NCBI GenBank assembly: GCA_019637615.1
Contig: JAHBVJ010000003.1
Location: forward strand, 153,485-217,484
DNA length: 64,000 nt
From: Anaerolineae bacterium
GTDB taxonomy: Bacteria > Chloroflexota > Anaerolineae > Aggregatilineales > UBA2796
Direction of reading: 5' to 3'
Made by a program: the position numbers and the translations under genes
Notes under the pieces: generated by a model
The model's database searches: none
Seen by the model: only the letters and a program-made list of their open reading frames with translations
Told to the model about the DNA's origin: nothing
In this document: positions 24,335 through 33,481 of the stretch, one piece after another
How positions within the stretch are numbered: position 1 is the stretch's first letter
Layout of the letters: each line of letters begins with the position of its first letter

Positions 24335-27300
24335 TTACTCCGCCGTGATGGTGAACAGGCTGCCTGCGCCGCGCCCGAACACTTCAGGGAAATAGAATTC
24401 ATTGCCGTTGGGCGGGATCACGCGGTAGGTTCCCGGCGTGGTAACCGTCACGTCGTAAGTGTAAGTGTACGAGCCGCGCGGCAGGTATGACGCCGACAGC
24501 ACGATTTTTTCCGTGCGGATCTCAGTGTTGGTGAACCACCACCAGCCCCAACCATAGTACGGGTTGATGCTGTTCAGTTCCGGCTGCTGCCCGAACTGAC
24601 TGGTGGTTTGCAGCGAACGGTCAATGATCTCCGTGCCCGCCGGGATCGGGTCGTTGATGTTGACGTAGTACAGGTCGCTGCTGGCGGTAATCTCCAAGAC
24701 GACGCGCAGGGTATCACCAACTTTGGCAGCGGTGACCGCTTTGCCGTTAAAGTAGTAGGTGCGGTTGAAGCTCAGACCGCGATCCGTCGGCTTGACGGCC
24801 TCGACGGGCTGGTTGACGTGCAGCGAGGCGGTGTAGTAAAGGGTGCCTTGCCCTTCGCCGTGCTCGAAGGTGACACGGTTGGCTTGATCACGCAACATAT
24901 CTTGCACCTGCACCACGAGCGTATTCGTATCGCGCAGTGTTTCGGCGGTGGCTTTGCCATCCCCGATCTGCTTGCCGTTCACATTGACCGTGTAGGAGTA
25001 GTCGGCCTTGAGTTCGCCGCTGGCTTCCATCCACGAGGTCAAGCCCATGACTGCCCATGCGGTTTCCTGCGTGGTTTCCCACGCATCGCCACGCCGCGCC
25101 ACGATCAGCCAGCGTACGACGTTGGGGATCAGGGTGCTTTCCTTGACCGTTGGATCAGCGAGTTTGACGAGCGTATCGAGCACGATAGCGGTGGTGCGGG
25201 TGTTGCTATCCCAATTCCACCAGTCACGCTGTTTCTCTTCCCAGTGGATACCCGTGGCGGAGACAATCGCCGCCGATTGAAGGTCTGAGAGCAGTGTGTT
25301 GATCTTTCCAGTGTTGTCGCCCGCGAGTTGGTAGGCTTGCGCCATGAAGGCACGCGCATACAGGTTCATCTTCTCGCGCTGGACGAACAGCGAATTCAGG
25401 ACGTTGAGATTGACGCTGTTGGTTTTCGCCAGCACATAGCCGATGAAGGCTTGACGGTTCAATTGATAGACATCGGTGCGGTCATCGGCAAATTCGACTT
25501 TGCTCAGGAGGAAACTGATGGCGCGGTTGATCATGTCCTGATCGATCTGGAAATCGGCGGCTTTGGCTTCGATCAGGCCGAGCAGCGCGTAGCTAGTGGT
25601 CAGCGGGTTGCTTTCTTCGTTGTAGAACCAGCCCCAACCACCGTCACCGTGCTGTTCACGCTGCAAACGTGCCACCGCGTAATTCACCGCAGTTTCGAGG
25701 TCTTTGCGCAGTTCGGGTTTATCCTGACCGAGACGCTGCAAGGCGCGGTACGTGATCACATTGGGCAGGAATTTGCTAACGGTCTGCTCCACGCACTGAT
25801 ACGGGTAGTTCTTGAGATACTCCAACCCGTCAAGCGTGGTCGCTGCCAACGACGACTGAATTTTGAGCGTCAGTTCACCCGTTGGCGCGTTCTGCTCGGA
25901 AGGCAGCAGTACCGCTTCCATGCGCGCGCCGGGGGCGCTGATCAGGCCAGCTGTCGAGACGTAATCGGGCGTCAGGTAGCGATAGACGGGCAGTAGCCGA
26001 TCCGCGCCAAGACCGACGGCGGGTTTGCTGGCGTCGCCATAGTCGCCACTGGTGGCGGAGAAAATGAGGTCAACGGCATCAACATCGCCTACCGTCGCCA
26101 GCCAGATCACGCGGGTGCGACCTTGCTTGGGGATTTGCACGGTCTGGGTGGCGTCGGCTTTGAGCGTGACGCCCTTGGCTTCGAGCTTGACCTCAACGCT
26201 GAGGTCTTGATCAGTGTTGTTGTTGACCACCATCGCCAGTTCGGCATCATCACCCACCACGAAAAAGCGGGGCGTGGAGGGACGCACGAGCAGCGGCTTG
26301 GTGGAGATGATCTCGGTGGTGGCGCTGCCAACGGCGGTATCGGCGCTGGTCGCCCGCGCATCCAAACGCCATGTGGTCAGATTATCAGGCAGCGTCACGT
26401 CAGCAGCCGCTTTGCCACTGGCACCAGTGATCAGCGAAGGCAACCACAGCGGCGTATCTACGAAATTGGTGCGCGGCGTGGGGGCGGCTGATTGCTCCTC
26501 CGATGCGGCTAACTGACCAACCTCATCACGTTCTTTGGCGGAATCCGACACGGCGTTCCGACTGGCGGCACCGTCGCCTGCTGTCATGGTGGGCTGTGGT
26601 GCTCCGGCGGCAGGTGCGGCGGCATAGGCTTCTGTGATCAAGTCGGTAAGGTAGATGTCTTTGGGAGTCAGACCGTCGATTAGCTTGCTCATGGCGGCGC
26701 TGGTGATGACGGACAGGCCGCGTGCGCTCCAGAAGAAGTCGAAGATGGCGGGACTGTTGGCTGCGCCGACGGAGAGAGTTGCCACATCGGACAGCGCGAG
26801 GCCGACTTCGGCCGAGACGGGATTGCCCTTGAGGTCGGTGACTTCGACATCAAATTTGACGGTTTTGCCGGGTTCGGATACCTGCGGCGTGGGCGTCAGC
26901 TTAACGTTGAGCTGCTTCTGCACCTTAACGGGTAAGCTGATCAGACCGTAGCGGAGATCGTTCAGGCGATTGTCGTCACCACTGGCACGGAACAACACGA
27001 CGGACACGAAGACATTCGGCGCGTGGAGTTCTTCCAACGGCAGCTTGAAGGTGTAGCTACTGGTGAACTTGACCACCTCCGAGTGCATGATGTCGGCACG
27101 CTCAACCGTGATCAGCGCGGTGACTTCTTCGGGGAACGGCGACGTGACGAGGATGCTGGCGGTTTGACCCGGCTCGTACTGCTTGGCATCGGCAATCAGC
27201 GTCAGGCGTTTCTCGTCGCGGCTCCACGATGCACCGTTCGGCCCCTGCACCCACATGGTCGTGACCGTGCGGGCTTCGCGTTCGCGGGCATCCCGTGCAG

Positions 27301-30300
27301 TGGCTTCGATCTCGTAGATGCCAGCGTCGGCGGGTGTGAAGGTGAAGACCGCCTTGCCATCGCCGCCCGTGCTGAGGGTTTCCTCACTGACAGGGGTGGC
27401 CTTATACTCCCATTGCAGCGTGTCCTTATTCTGTTCCCAACTGCGCTTGACGACCTTCATGGTCAGCTTCTGATCTGCAAGCGGTTGGCTGGCCCAATCG
27501 ACGGTGATGATGTTGACGTTCATCGGCTCGGTGGCGCGACCCACGTATTTTTCCGGTTGGAGGCCGATATACAAAGTGGCAGGATGTACGGTCACATTGG
27601 TGCGCCCGGAGATCGACTGATTGCTGACATCGGTCACGGTAGCCTCGATGGTGAAGACCTGCGTGGTATTGTTGCCGCCGAGATCGGTAGGTACGTCGAT
27701 CACAAGCTGGCCTTTATCGTCCAAGACGCCCGTACCACGCGCAACCTCGCGGTTATAGGTATAGCCGCGATCCCAGTAGTAGAAGCCGTAGACGCCAAAA
27801 TCATAGTTGCCGGGACCAGTGTAGTTGAAGTAGCCCTGATTCGCCATCGCGACCCACTGTACCGTGCCGCCAGAAACAGGGCCACCAAACAGGAATTTGC
27901 CGTCAATGGTCGCTTTCAGGTTTTCGCCTGCCGCGATCTGCTGCGCGCTGGCAGTGGTGGTGACGAGAAATTCAGGCGGACGGAACTCAGCTACACTGAA
28001 GTTCAGATAACCAAAGGGATTGTTTGGATTATCCACGTAGGCGACACGCAACGAGTAAGTGCCGATGGGCGCGCCCTGCGGAATGTCGTACTTATCGTTG
28101 AAGCCGCCAAAGGAATTCAGCGGAAGCGTCTGCTTGTAGACCTCCTGCCCGTTGGGATCGTTGATGGTGACGAGGATATTGGGTGTTTGCGGCAGATTGA
28201 AGATGACATCGTTTTGCTTGCGCACCAGACCACGGAAATAGGCCGGACGCGCTGGACGATAGATCGGCTGATCGGTATACAGGTAGGCGACATCTTTTGC
28301 AGGCGTGTCATAGCTGGTATTGGCAGCGCTCGGATCGAGGTCTTGCGTCCAGCGTGAGGCCGTCAGCCCGAAGTGTTCGCCTGTATTGACTGCCACTACC
28401 CAACCCGCACCACTAAACAGCGTCGGCGCGTTGATCGGGAAGCTCACCAAGCCGTTGGCATCGGTGGGGGCAGTGGTCTGCTGACGGGTATCGAGGTTGT
28501 ACAGGATCACGTCGGTGTTGGCGAGACCCGCGCCCGATTTCATATCGGAGACCCATGCCAAAACTTGCGTCGGCGTTTGCTTGACGGTGATGTGCGCCGT
28601 CGAGACGAAGATCAACTGCTTGTACTTGATCTCGTTGCCGTTACCATCGCGCACTTCGGGGGAATGCGCCTGCACAAAATAGGCTCCCGGCGCGGCATGT
28701 GCATTATTTTCGGGGCCGAGCGGGATGCCGAATTCGATGCGAATGTTGCGCCTGCCATCAAAGACCGTGTTGAATTGGCGGGTAACGCGCGTCGGATTGT
28801 AGTTGTAGAGGCTGTAGTAGTTGTTGGGATCGTAGAAGATGCCAAGCACTTCGTCCAAGCTCAGGTCGGTGATATCGGCGGTGACCGAAGCCACGTTGAT
28901 TGCGGCGGCTTGGATGGTCTGATCCGGTCGGTAGGCATTGCTGACGCCCACAATGTCCTTCTGCGCGATGCCAAGCGAGGGCTGCGCGTCGGTGGTGGTA
29001 AAGGTGAGGATCAGCGGATCATCCACGACATTGCCGTAAATATCCTTCACCCCTCCGTCGATGGTGATGGTGTACTGCGTAGCAGGCTGCGCACGGAAAC
29101 TGATGTAGGTGTACTGCCCTGCGCTGATGCTGATGTCTTTGGGTTCAGGTTCGACATGCACCTTGCCTTTGAAACTTTCGGGATCCATGTAGGTGCTGTA
29201 CTCGATGCTGACGCCATTACCGGGCGGCACAATATCGCCGTTACCGGGCTGGGTGCGGATCACTTTGGGATAGGGCACCGTGAAGAAGATCGCGCCTTGC
29301 GGATTTTCCAGCACGGCTTGACCACTGAGGCTGCGGGCAGTGTTATCGACTACGATTTGATAGCCCGTGCCGATGGCTAACCGCGAGGTAGGTTTGAAGG
29401 TGAACGAAGTCTTGTCGTCACTGAAGGTGAACGTGCCCGCCACATCCGCGCCTTGCACAGTGTTACGGAGCTTGAAGGCCGCTTGCGTACTGCTGGCATC
29501 CATCGGCTGGTTAAACGTCACCTGAATGGTCGAATCGAGCGTGACCAAAGACTGTCCTTGTGAAGGCGTGATGTATTGGATGCGCGGGGCGATGGTGCTG
29601 AACTTCCATGCATAGGCATCTTGCATCGGGCTGCCATCGACATCAACCAGATCGCCTTTGACGATGGCGGTGTAGCTAGTGCCGCCCGCGAAGGCGATGG
29701 TAGGACGGAACACGTAGATCGAGGTGCCGACCCATTCGCCTTTGCCATCCACCGGAGGATCGAAGATCAAGGGCTGTGGCAGGTTGGCTTGTTCACTGGT
29801 CGTCACCAGCGGCACGACGGGACGATCAAACACGACCGTGACGGTAGCGCGGGCTTCGACCTGCTGCGAATCGGGCGCGGGGATGACTTGACTAACGCTG
29901 AGGTTGGGCGTCACGCTGAAGGTCAGGCGATAGCGATCACCGAGCGGCGTACCATCGGCGGCTTGTGCATCGGGGCCGATGATTAATGTGTATTCCTTGC
30001 CGCGTTCCAGCGATCCCGCTGGATCGAACGTCAAGGTCGAGTCGTCCGTCCACAGGAAGACGCCATCGACGTGCGGATCGAGGAGGGCGTTGCCTTCTAC
30101 GCTGGCGTGATTCATGGGTTGGTTGAAGATAATTTGTAACGTTGTATCTGGCCCGACGATTTCGCGCTGCGCGGGAAAGCTCGACAATACCGCTGGCGTG
30201 AGACTCGGCGCGGCCTGACCGTTGACGCGGGAGAGGGATGACACGATGAGGGTTAGCACGAGTAGCAGCGCTAACCCGCGCCACTGACGGCGGATCGGAT

Positions 30301-30331
30301 GACTACCCTGTAAAGTATTTATCGAATGCAT
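24335..30331 (-). CDS. bacterial alpha-2-macroglobulin family protein
   Basis: About 1998 residues. An N-terminal signal peptide or anchor (GLALLLVLTLIVSSLSRVNG) precedes several Ig-like Big_5 domains (repeats like PAQREIVGPDTTLQIIFNQP and PSQGQSLVTLDSTIQVTFNQ), then MG-type domains, and an alpha-alpha barrel domain with the thioester motif CVEQ (Cys at about residue 1513, in YPYQCVEQTVSKF). Cys and Gln for the internal thioester are both present, so protease trapping by covalent attachment is plausible. The protein is larger than E. coli YfhM (about 1650 aa), mainly through extra N-terminal domains. No penicillin-binding protein 1c gene, the frequent partner, is adjacent. ATG 30331 follows GAGG; ATG 30361 is an alternative. 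Confidence 0.88.
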   Translation of the reverse strand: MHSINTLQGSHPIRRQWRGLALLLVLTLIVSSLSRVNGQAAPSLTPAVLSSFPAQREIVGPDTTLQIIFNQPMNHASVEGNALLDPHVDGVFLWTDDSTLTFDPAGSLERGKEYTLIIGPDAQAADGTPLGDRYRLTFSVTPNLSVSQVIPAPDSQQVEARATVTVVFDRPVVPLVTTSEQANLPQPLIFDPPVDGKGEWVGTSIYVFRPTIAFAGGTSYTAIVKGDLVDVDGSPMQDAYAWKFSTIAPRIQYITPSQGQSLVTLDSTIQVTFNQPMDASSTQAAFKLRNTVQGADVAGTFTFSDDKTSFTFKPTSRLAIGTGYQIVVDNTARSLSGQAVLENPQGAIFFTVPYPKVIRTQPGNGDIVPPGNGVSIEYSTYMDPESFKGKVHVEPEPKDISISAGQYTYISFRAQPATQYTITIDGGVKDIYGNVVDDPLILTFTTTDAQPSLGIAQKDIVGVSNAYRPDQTIQAAAINVASVTADITDLSLDEVLGIFYDPNNYYSLYNYNPTRVTRQFNTVFDGRRNIRIEFGIPLGPENNAHAAPGAYFVQAHSPEVRDGNGNEIKYKQLIFVSTAHITVKQTPTQVLAWVSDMKSGAGLANTDVILYNLDTRQQTTAPTDANGLVSFPINAPTLFSGAGWVVAVNTGEHFGLTASRWTQDLDPSAANTSYDTPAKDVAYLYTDQPIYRPARPAYFRGLVRKQNDVIFNLPQTPNILVTINDPNGQEVYKQTLPLNSFGGFNDKYDIPQGAPIGTYSLRVAYVDNPNNPFGYLNFSVAEFRPPEFLVTTTASAQQIAAGENLKATIDGKFLFGGPVSGGTVQWVAMANQGYFNYTGPGNYDFGVYGFYYWDRGYTYNREVARGTGVLDDKGQLVIDVPTDLGGNNTTQVFTIEATVTDVSNQSISGRTNVTVHPATLYIGLQPEKYVGRATEPMNVNIITVDWASQPLADQKLTMKVVKRSWEQNKDTLQWEYKATPVSEETLSTGGDGKAVFTFTPADAGIYEIEATARDAREREARTVTTMWVQGPNGASWSRDEKRLTLIADAKQYEPGQTASILVTSPFPEEVTALITVERADIMHSEVVKFTSSYTFKLPLEELHAPNVFVSVVLFRASGDDNRLNDLRYGLISLPVKVQKQLNVKLTPTPQVSEPGKTVKFDVEVTDLKGNPVSAEVGLALSDVATLSVGAANSPAIFDFFWSARGLSVITSAAMSKLIDGLTPKDIYLTDLITEAYAAAPAAGAPQPTMTAGDGAASRNAVSDSAKERDEVGQLAASEEQSAAPTPRTNFVDTPLWLPSLITGASGKAAADVTLPDNLTTWRLDARATSADTAVGSATTEIISTKPLLVRPSTPRFFVVGDDAELAMVVNNNTDQDLSVEVKLEAKGVTLKADATQTVQIPKQGRTRVIWLATVGDVDAVDLIFSATSGDYGDASKPAVGLGADRLLPVYRYLTPDYVSTAGLISAPGARMEAVLLPSEQNAPTGELTLKIQSSLAATTLDGLEYLKNYPYQCVEQTVSKFLPNVITYRALQRLGQDKPELRKDLETAVNYAVARLQREQHGDGGWGWFYNEESNPLTTSYALLGLIEAKAADFQIDQDMINRAISFLLSKVEFADDRTDVYQLNRQAFIGYVLAKTNSVNLNVLNSLFVQREKMNLYARAFMAQAYQLAGDNTGKINTLLSDLQSAAIVSATGIHWEEKQRDWWNWDSNTRTTAIVLDTLVKLADPTVKESTLIPNVVRWLIVARRGDAWETTQETAWAVMGLTSWMEASGELKADYSYTVNVNGKQIGDGKATAETLRDTNTLVVQVQDMLRDQANRVTFEHGEGQGTLYYTASLHVNQPVEAVKPTDRGLSFNRTYYFNGKAVTAAKVGDTLRVVLEITASSDLYYVNINDPIPAGTEIIDRSLQTTSQFGQQPELNSINPYYGWGWWWFTNTEIRTEKIVLSASYLPRGSYTYTYDVTVTTPGTYRVIPPNGNEFYFPEVFGRGAGSLFTITAE

Positions 30332-30485
30332 AAACGTTCCTCGCTGTTCATCGGGGGACATAACACCATTATGCTCCTAAGACGGAAGTCGGATTCGATT
30401 TGTTCCAAAAGCGAAAGATAAGTTTGTTATAACAGCCTCACGCGAAGTTTGTTCAAGCTCCCATCACAGGCTGAAGTACTTAGGA

Positions 30486-30491
30486 TATAAT
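30486..30491 (+). promoter_or_regulatory. likely -10 element of the LuxR-type regulator gene
   Basis: TATAAT, 43 bp upstream of the start at 30535. The matching -35 position is poor. Confidence 0.45.
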
Positions 30492-30534
30492 GGAGAACAT
30501 TGGGTAGTTGGCAGGTAAAGAGGACGTCCGGCTG

Positions 30535-31266
30535 ATGAATAAGCCACGGCTCAACCTAAAAGTGATGATCATCGACTCGGATTTCTATGCGCTGCGTGCT
30601 CTCAACAGCTACATCGCATGGGATCGGCGGACGCGGGTGGTGGCACAGGTGCAGACGTTGGAACAAGCTACGCAATTCCTGCACCGCGTGGCAGAGGCTG
30701 AGTATCCTGATGTGGTGGTGATCGAGCCAGATGGCTACGACACACCCGATGCACTGCGCCTAGCCATCAAGCAGTTGCACAAGCAGGTCAAGGATTTGAT
30801 CGTGATGTGCATGGCGCACGTAGCCGACCCGCACTATGTTTCGGCGGCGTTGGATGGCGGCATCCGTGCTTACTTAATCCGCAATGAGGTCGGCGTGCAT
30901 ATCGTGGGCGCGATTGTTTTCGCCAGCGAGCACGATCTGGTCGTCACCAAAGCGATCCAGAAGATGAACCACGACCCGTATGATGTGCGCTTGCAGCCTG
31001 CTAAACTACTGCCCAAAGAGCGCGAGTATCCAGAGATGACGGAACGCATCCGGCAAGCTCTGTGGTTATGTGTAATCGAGGGCATGTCCGCGCAATTGGC
31101 GGCGGATGAGATGGGCGTGTCGCCGCACACCATCCGCAGTTATGTCAAAGAGGGCTACCGGATATTAAAGGCACACGATGCCACCGAATATCCTGACGAT
31201 ATGAGTCCCGAAGAACAAGCCTTCATGCGGTTCACTGCATTGGATGACGAAGAGGAGCAACCGTAA
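30535..31266 (+). CDS. LuxR-type regulator with a degenerate receiver domain
   Basis: About 243 residues. The first 120 have the receiver fold (VMIIDSDFYALRALNSYI, YPDVVVIEPDG, AALDGGIRAYLIRNE) but the catalytic positions are altered: the phospho-accepting Asp is Glu64, the Thr/Ser position after strand 4 is Met93, and the conserved Lys is Arg116. The C-terminal half has an HTH of LuxR type (MSAQLAADEMGVSPHTIRSYVK). It therefore looks like a phosphorylation-independent response regulator, with Glu perhaps mimicking the active state. No histidine kinase is nearby. The ATG at 30535 is preceded by AAGAGGA. Confidence 0.8.
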   Translation: MNKPRLNLKVMIIDSDFYALRALNSYIAWDRRTRVVAQVQTLEQATQFLHRVAEAEYPDVVVIEPDGYDTPDALRLAIKQLHKQVKDLIVMCMAHVADPHYVSAALDGGIRAYLIRNEVGVHIVGAIVFASEHDLVVTKAIQKMNHDPYDVRLQPAKLLPKEREYPEMTERIRQALWLCVIEGMSAQLAADEMGVSPHTIRSYVKEGYRILKAHDATEYPDDMSPEEQAFMRFTALDDEEEQP

Positions 31267-31357
31267 CCCACCCACATCGAGTTGACTTCAGGGGCGGGTT
31301 TTATACTCGCTCTTTTCGTTTATGACGAGGAGGTAGATGGGAAACAGGCAACAAAAA

Positions 31358-31429
31358 AGGCGCCGGCGGGATTTGAACCCGCGATCAGGGTTTTGCAGAC
31401 CCTTGCCTTAGCCACTTGGCCACAGCGCC
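31358..31429 (-). tRNA. tRNA-Cys (GCA)
   Basis: A 72-nt cloverleaf on the minus strand. The acceptor GGCGCTG pairs with CGGCGCC, the anticodon loop is CTGCAAA with anticodon GCA, the T arm is GCGGG-TTCAAAT-CCCGC, and the discriminator base is U73, the Cys identity base. CCA is not encoded. Confidence 0.95.
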
Positions 31430-31507
31430 GTATTCCAACTTATTTAAGTTGAGTGTGCAAAAGTCTACACGATGCAAGAGGGTATGTCAACGGCTAGATT
31501 GTGCGGC

Positions 31508-31536
31508 TTGACCAGCGCCATTCTAGCGAGTAGGCT
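31508..31536 (+). promoter_or_regulatory. predicted greA promoter
   Basis: TTGACC (31508-31513), 17-bp spacer, TAGGCT (31531-31536). Ribosome-binding site GAGGA and the start follow about 45-55 bp downstream. Confidence 0.5.
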
Positions 31537-31591
31537 TAGTGTCCGATCAGCCTTTTCAAGGCGTAGCATTGGTATTTTACGAGGAATCAAC

Positions 31592-32065
31592 ATGGCAGAA
31601 GGTAAATTCTTAACTGAAGAAGGCGCGGCAGAACTGCGTCGTGAACTCAATGACCTCAAGACGGTCAAGCGCCCTGAACTGGCCTACCGTTTGAAAGAAG
31701 CGATCTCGATGGGCGACCTGTCCGAAAACGCGGATTACCATGACGCCAAGGAACAGCAAGCCTTCCTCGAAGGGCGCATCAACTACTTAGAAGAACTGCT
31801 GCGCGTGGCGACAGTGGTGCCGGATGAGCAGAACAAGCCGAACGTGGTGCGTGTGGGCGTCGAAGTGACCGTGCAGGAAGAGGGTGAGAAGCCGGAAGCC
31901 TTCTCCATCGTTGGCGCGGCGGAAGCCAACCCCAAAGAAGGCAAGATTTCCAACGAAAGCCCACTCGGTTCGGCGTTGATGGGGCACAAGGTCGGAGATA
32001 AGGTCAGCGTCAAGGCTCCGGCGGGCGAACTCATCTTCAAGATCAAGTCGATCAAGAAGACCTAA
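31592..32065 (+). CDS. greA: transcription elongation factor GreA
   Basis: A 157-residue protein, the normal length. An N-terminal coiled coil (LTEEGAAELRRELNDLKTVK to INYLEELL) carries the acidic tip GDLSENADYHDAKE, where the aspartate and glutamates coordinate the second magnesium in the polymerase active centre. The C-terminal FKBP-like domain includes SPLGSALMGHKVGDKVSVKAP. GreA stimulates RNA cleavage by backtracked polymerase. GAGGA precedes ATG 31592 at good distance. Two hairpins follow the stop. Confidence 0.95.
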   Translation: MAEGKFLTEEGAAELRRELNDLKTVKRPELAYRLKEAISMGDLSENADYHDAKEQQAFLEGRINYLEELLRVATVVPDEQNKPNVVRVGVEVTVQEEGEKPEAFSIVGAAEANPKEGKISNESPLGSALMGHKVGDKVSVKAPAGELIFKIKSIKKT

Positions 32066-32079
32066 CCTTTAGCGCCTAA

Positions 32080-32127
32080 GCCAGCCTGTTGAATTTGGAT
32101 CAGGCTGGCGGGTGTCGAGTACCCGCC
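32080..32127 (+). terminator. two overlapping hairpins behind greA
   Basis: GCCAGCCTG (32080-32088) with CAGGCTGGC (32101-32109), then GGCGGGT (32107-32113) with ACCCGCC (32121-32127). They share three bases, so only one can form fully. There is no U-tract; it lies between convergent genes. Confidence 0.5.
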
Positions 32128-32155
32128 AGTCCTGCAATGCATAGTTGACCGTCGC

Positions 32156-32704
32156 TCAGGCAGTGGCAAGGGGTTGATAGTGCTGGACGATGACGCCGGT
32201 ACTGAAGGCACGCGTTTCCAGCAGCTTGAGCGCCGTGCGGTCGATGCCCTCAAACAGATGCCCGCCGCTGCCCATCAGCACGGGATAGACGAGCAAGCGC
32301 AGCTCATCGATTAGCCCAGCCTTCAACAGTGTGTACGTCAATTCACCAGTGCCATACTGCAAGATGTCGCCGCCGGACTGCTGTTTCAGCTTGGCGATCT
32401 CCTGCGCGACATCGCCTTTGATCAGCGTAGCGTTCCACTTAAGTTCACCCGTGAGCGTGCGCGAGGCGACGAACTTCGGTAGGCTGTTCATCCGGTCGGC
32501 AAAGGCATCTACACCCGCCCGCGCTGACCACGCCTCCGCGAAGCCTTCATATGTCACACGCCCCATGATCAAGATATCTGCGGCGAAAAGCTGATCAGAG
32601 GCATATTTCAGAAATTCCTCCTTCGCGTAATCAAACGTGAACAATTGAGGGTTGTCCTTGACCGCGTTCAGCGACACCATGGTCGAGACGACTACTTTGC
32701 GCAT
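32156..32704 (-). CDS. RibD C-terminal / DHFR-like reductase
   Basis: A 182-residue protein starting MRKVVVSTMVSLN. It has the fold markers of the RibD C-terminal domain family: ADILIMGRVTYEGFAEAW, KFVASRTLTGELKWNATLI, and GTGELTYTLLKAGLIDELRL ending with YPVLMGSGGHLF. Stand-alone members are NADPH-dependent reductases of uncertain substrate, commonly annotated as dihydrofolate reductase family. The AraC-type regulator gene lies 78 bp upstream on the same strand, so the regulator may control it. AAAGG precedes the chosen ATG. Confidence 0.85.
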   Translation of the reverse strand: MRKVVVSTMVSLNAVKDNPQLFTFDYAKEEFLKYASDQLFAADILIMGRVTYEGFAEAWSARAGVDAFADRMNSLPKFVASRTLTGELKWNATLIKGDVAQEIAKLKQQSGGDILQYGTGELTYTLLKAGLIDELRLLVYPVLMGSGGHLFEGIDRTALKLLETRAFSTGVIVQHYQPLATA

Positions 32705-32782
32705 GATTGTGCCTTTCTGTTGTGTTTTGAATAACCTCAGCATACACCAGCAGGGATGGCATTGTATTGTACAAAAACGCAA

Positions 32783-33481
32783 TCAGGCAGATTGTGCAGA
32801 CTGTGCAGACTGATCAACCCGCATGATCTGGGCGGGCGTTTGACCCATGTAGCGGCGCAGCGCACGGGTGAGATGGGCTTGGTCGTAGTAGCCCGCCGCG
32901 TCTACCGTATCGAGGATCGAGGTGCCCCGCGTCAACAGGCTCACGGCTTGCTGTGCCCGCTCGATCTGCTGGATGGTCTGGTGCGTCAAGCCTGTGGCTT
33001 GCTGGAAGCGATATTGCACCGTTCGGATCGAGAGCGGAGGCGGGCAGCCTTGGCGCACAGAGTCCACGATAGGGTCGAAGACAATTAGGCCGTCATGCAC
33101 CAAGCGGGCGATGAAGGTATCGGCGTTGTCGAAGGTAGGAATTTCCCATGATGCGCCGTGCAACCAGACCGAGCCACGGCTGGCTTCGGGCAGGTTCAGG
33201 TCATTACAATTCATCACGATTTTGGGCGGCAGATGCGGCATAAAAGTGCCGAGTTTGAACACGATCCCGAAGAACTCCGCACCCGCCGGAAAGGGCGCAG
33301 GCGTGGCTGTGGTTTCCGGCCCGCGCACTGTTAGCGTTGTTTTGCCCTGATAGGTGGTGATGACCATGCCCCAATGAATTTGTGCGGTAGAGATGAATGA
33401 CCCCGCGCTGAGGCTTTCCGTACGCCAAATTACATCCACAAACGGCGAGTCCGAGTAGCGTCCTTCGAACGCAAAAGCCAA
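32783..33481 (-). CDS. AraC-family transcriptional regulator
   Basis: A 232-residue protein. The N-terminal 130 residues form an effector-type domain without a clear family. The C-terminal 100 carry two HTH units of AraC type: a diverged first (PLSIRTVQYRFQQATGLT) and a second with ILDTVDAAGYYDQAHLTRAL followed by RRYMGQTPAQI, the strongly conserved AraC end. The last nine residues are QSA three times, from a 9-bp tandem repeat at about 32788-32813. It probably regulates the reductase gene immediately downstream. The upstream region contains many GATCATT motifs that could be its binding sites. Confidence 0.82.
   Translation of the reverse strand: MAFAFEGRYSDSPFVDVIWRTESLSAGSFISTAQIHWGMVITTYQGKTTLTVRGPETTATPAPFPAGAEFFGIVFKLGTFMPHLPPKIVMNCNDLNLPEASRGSVWLHGASWEIPTFDNADTFIARLVHDGLIVFDPIVDSVRQGCPPPLSIRTVQYRFQQATGLTHQTIQQIERAQQAVSLLTRGTSILDTVDAAGYYDQAHLTRALRRYMGQTPAQIMRVDQSAQSAQSA

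Noticed and set aside
27023..28357. Long plus-strand frame inside the A2M gene
   Set aside because: Antisense shadow of a 2000-residue gene with good domain evidence.
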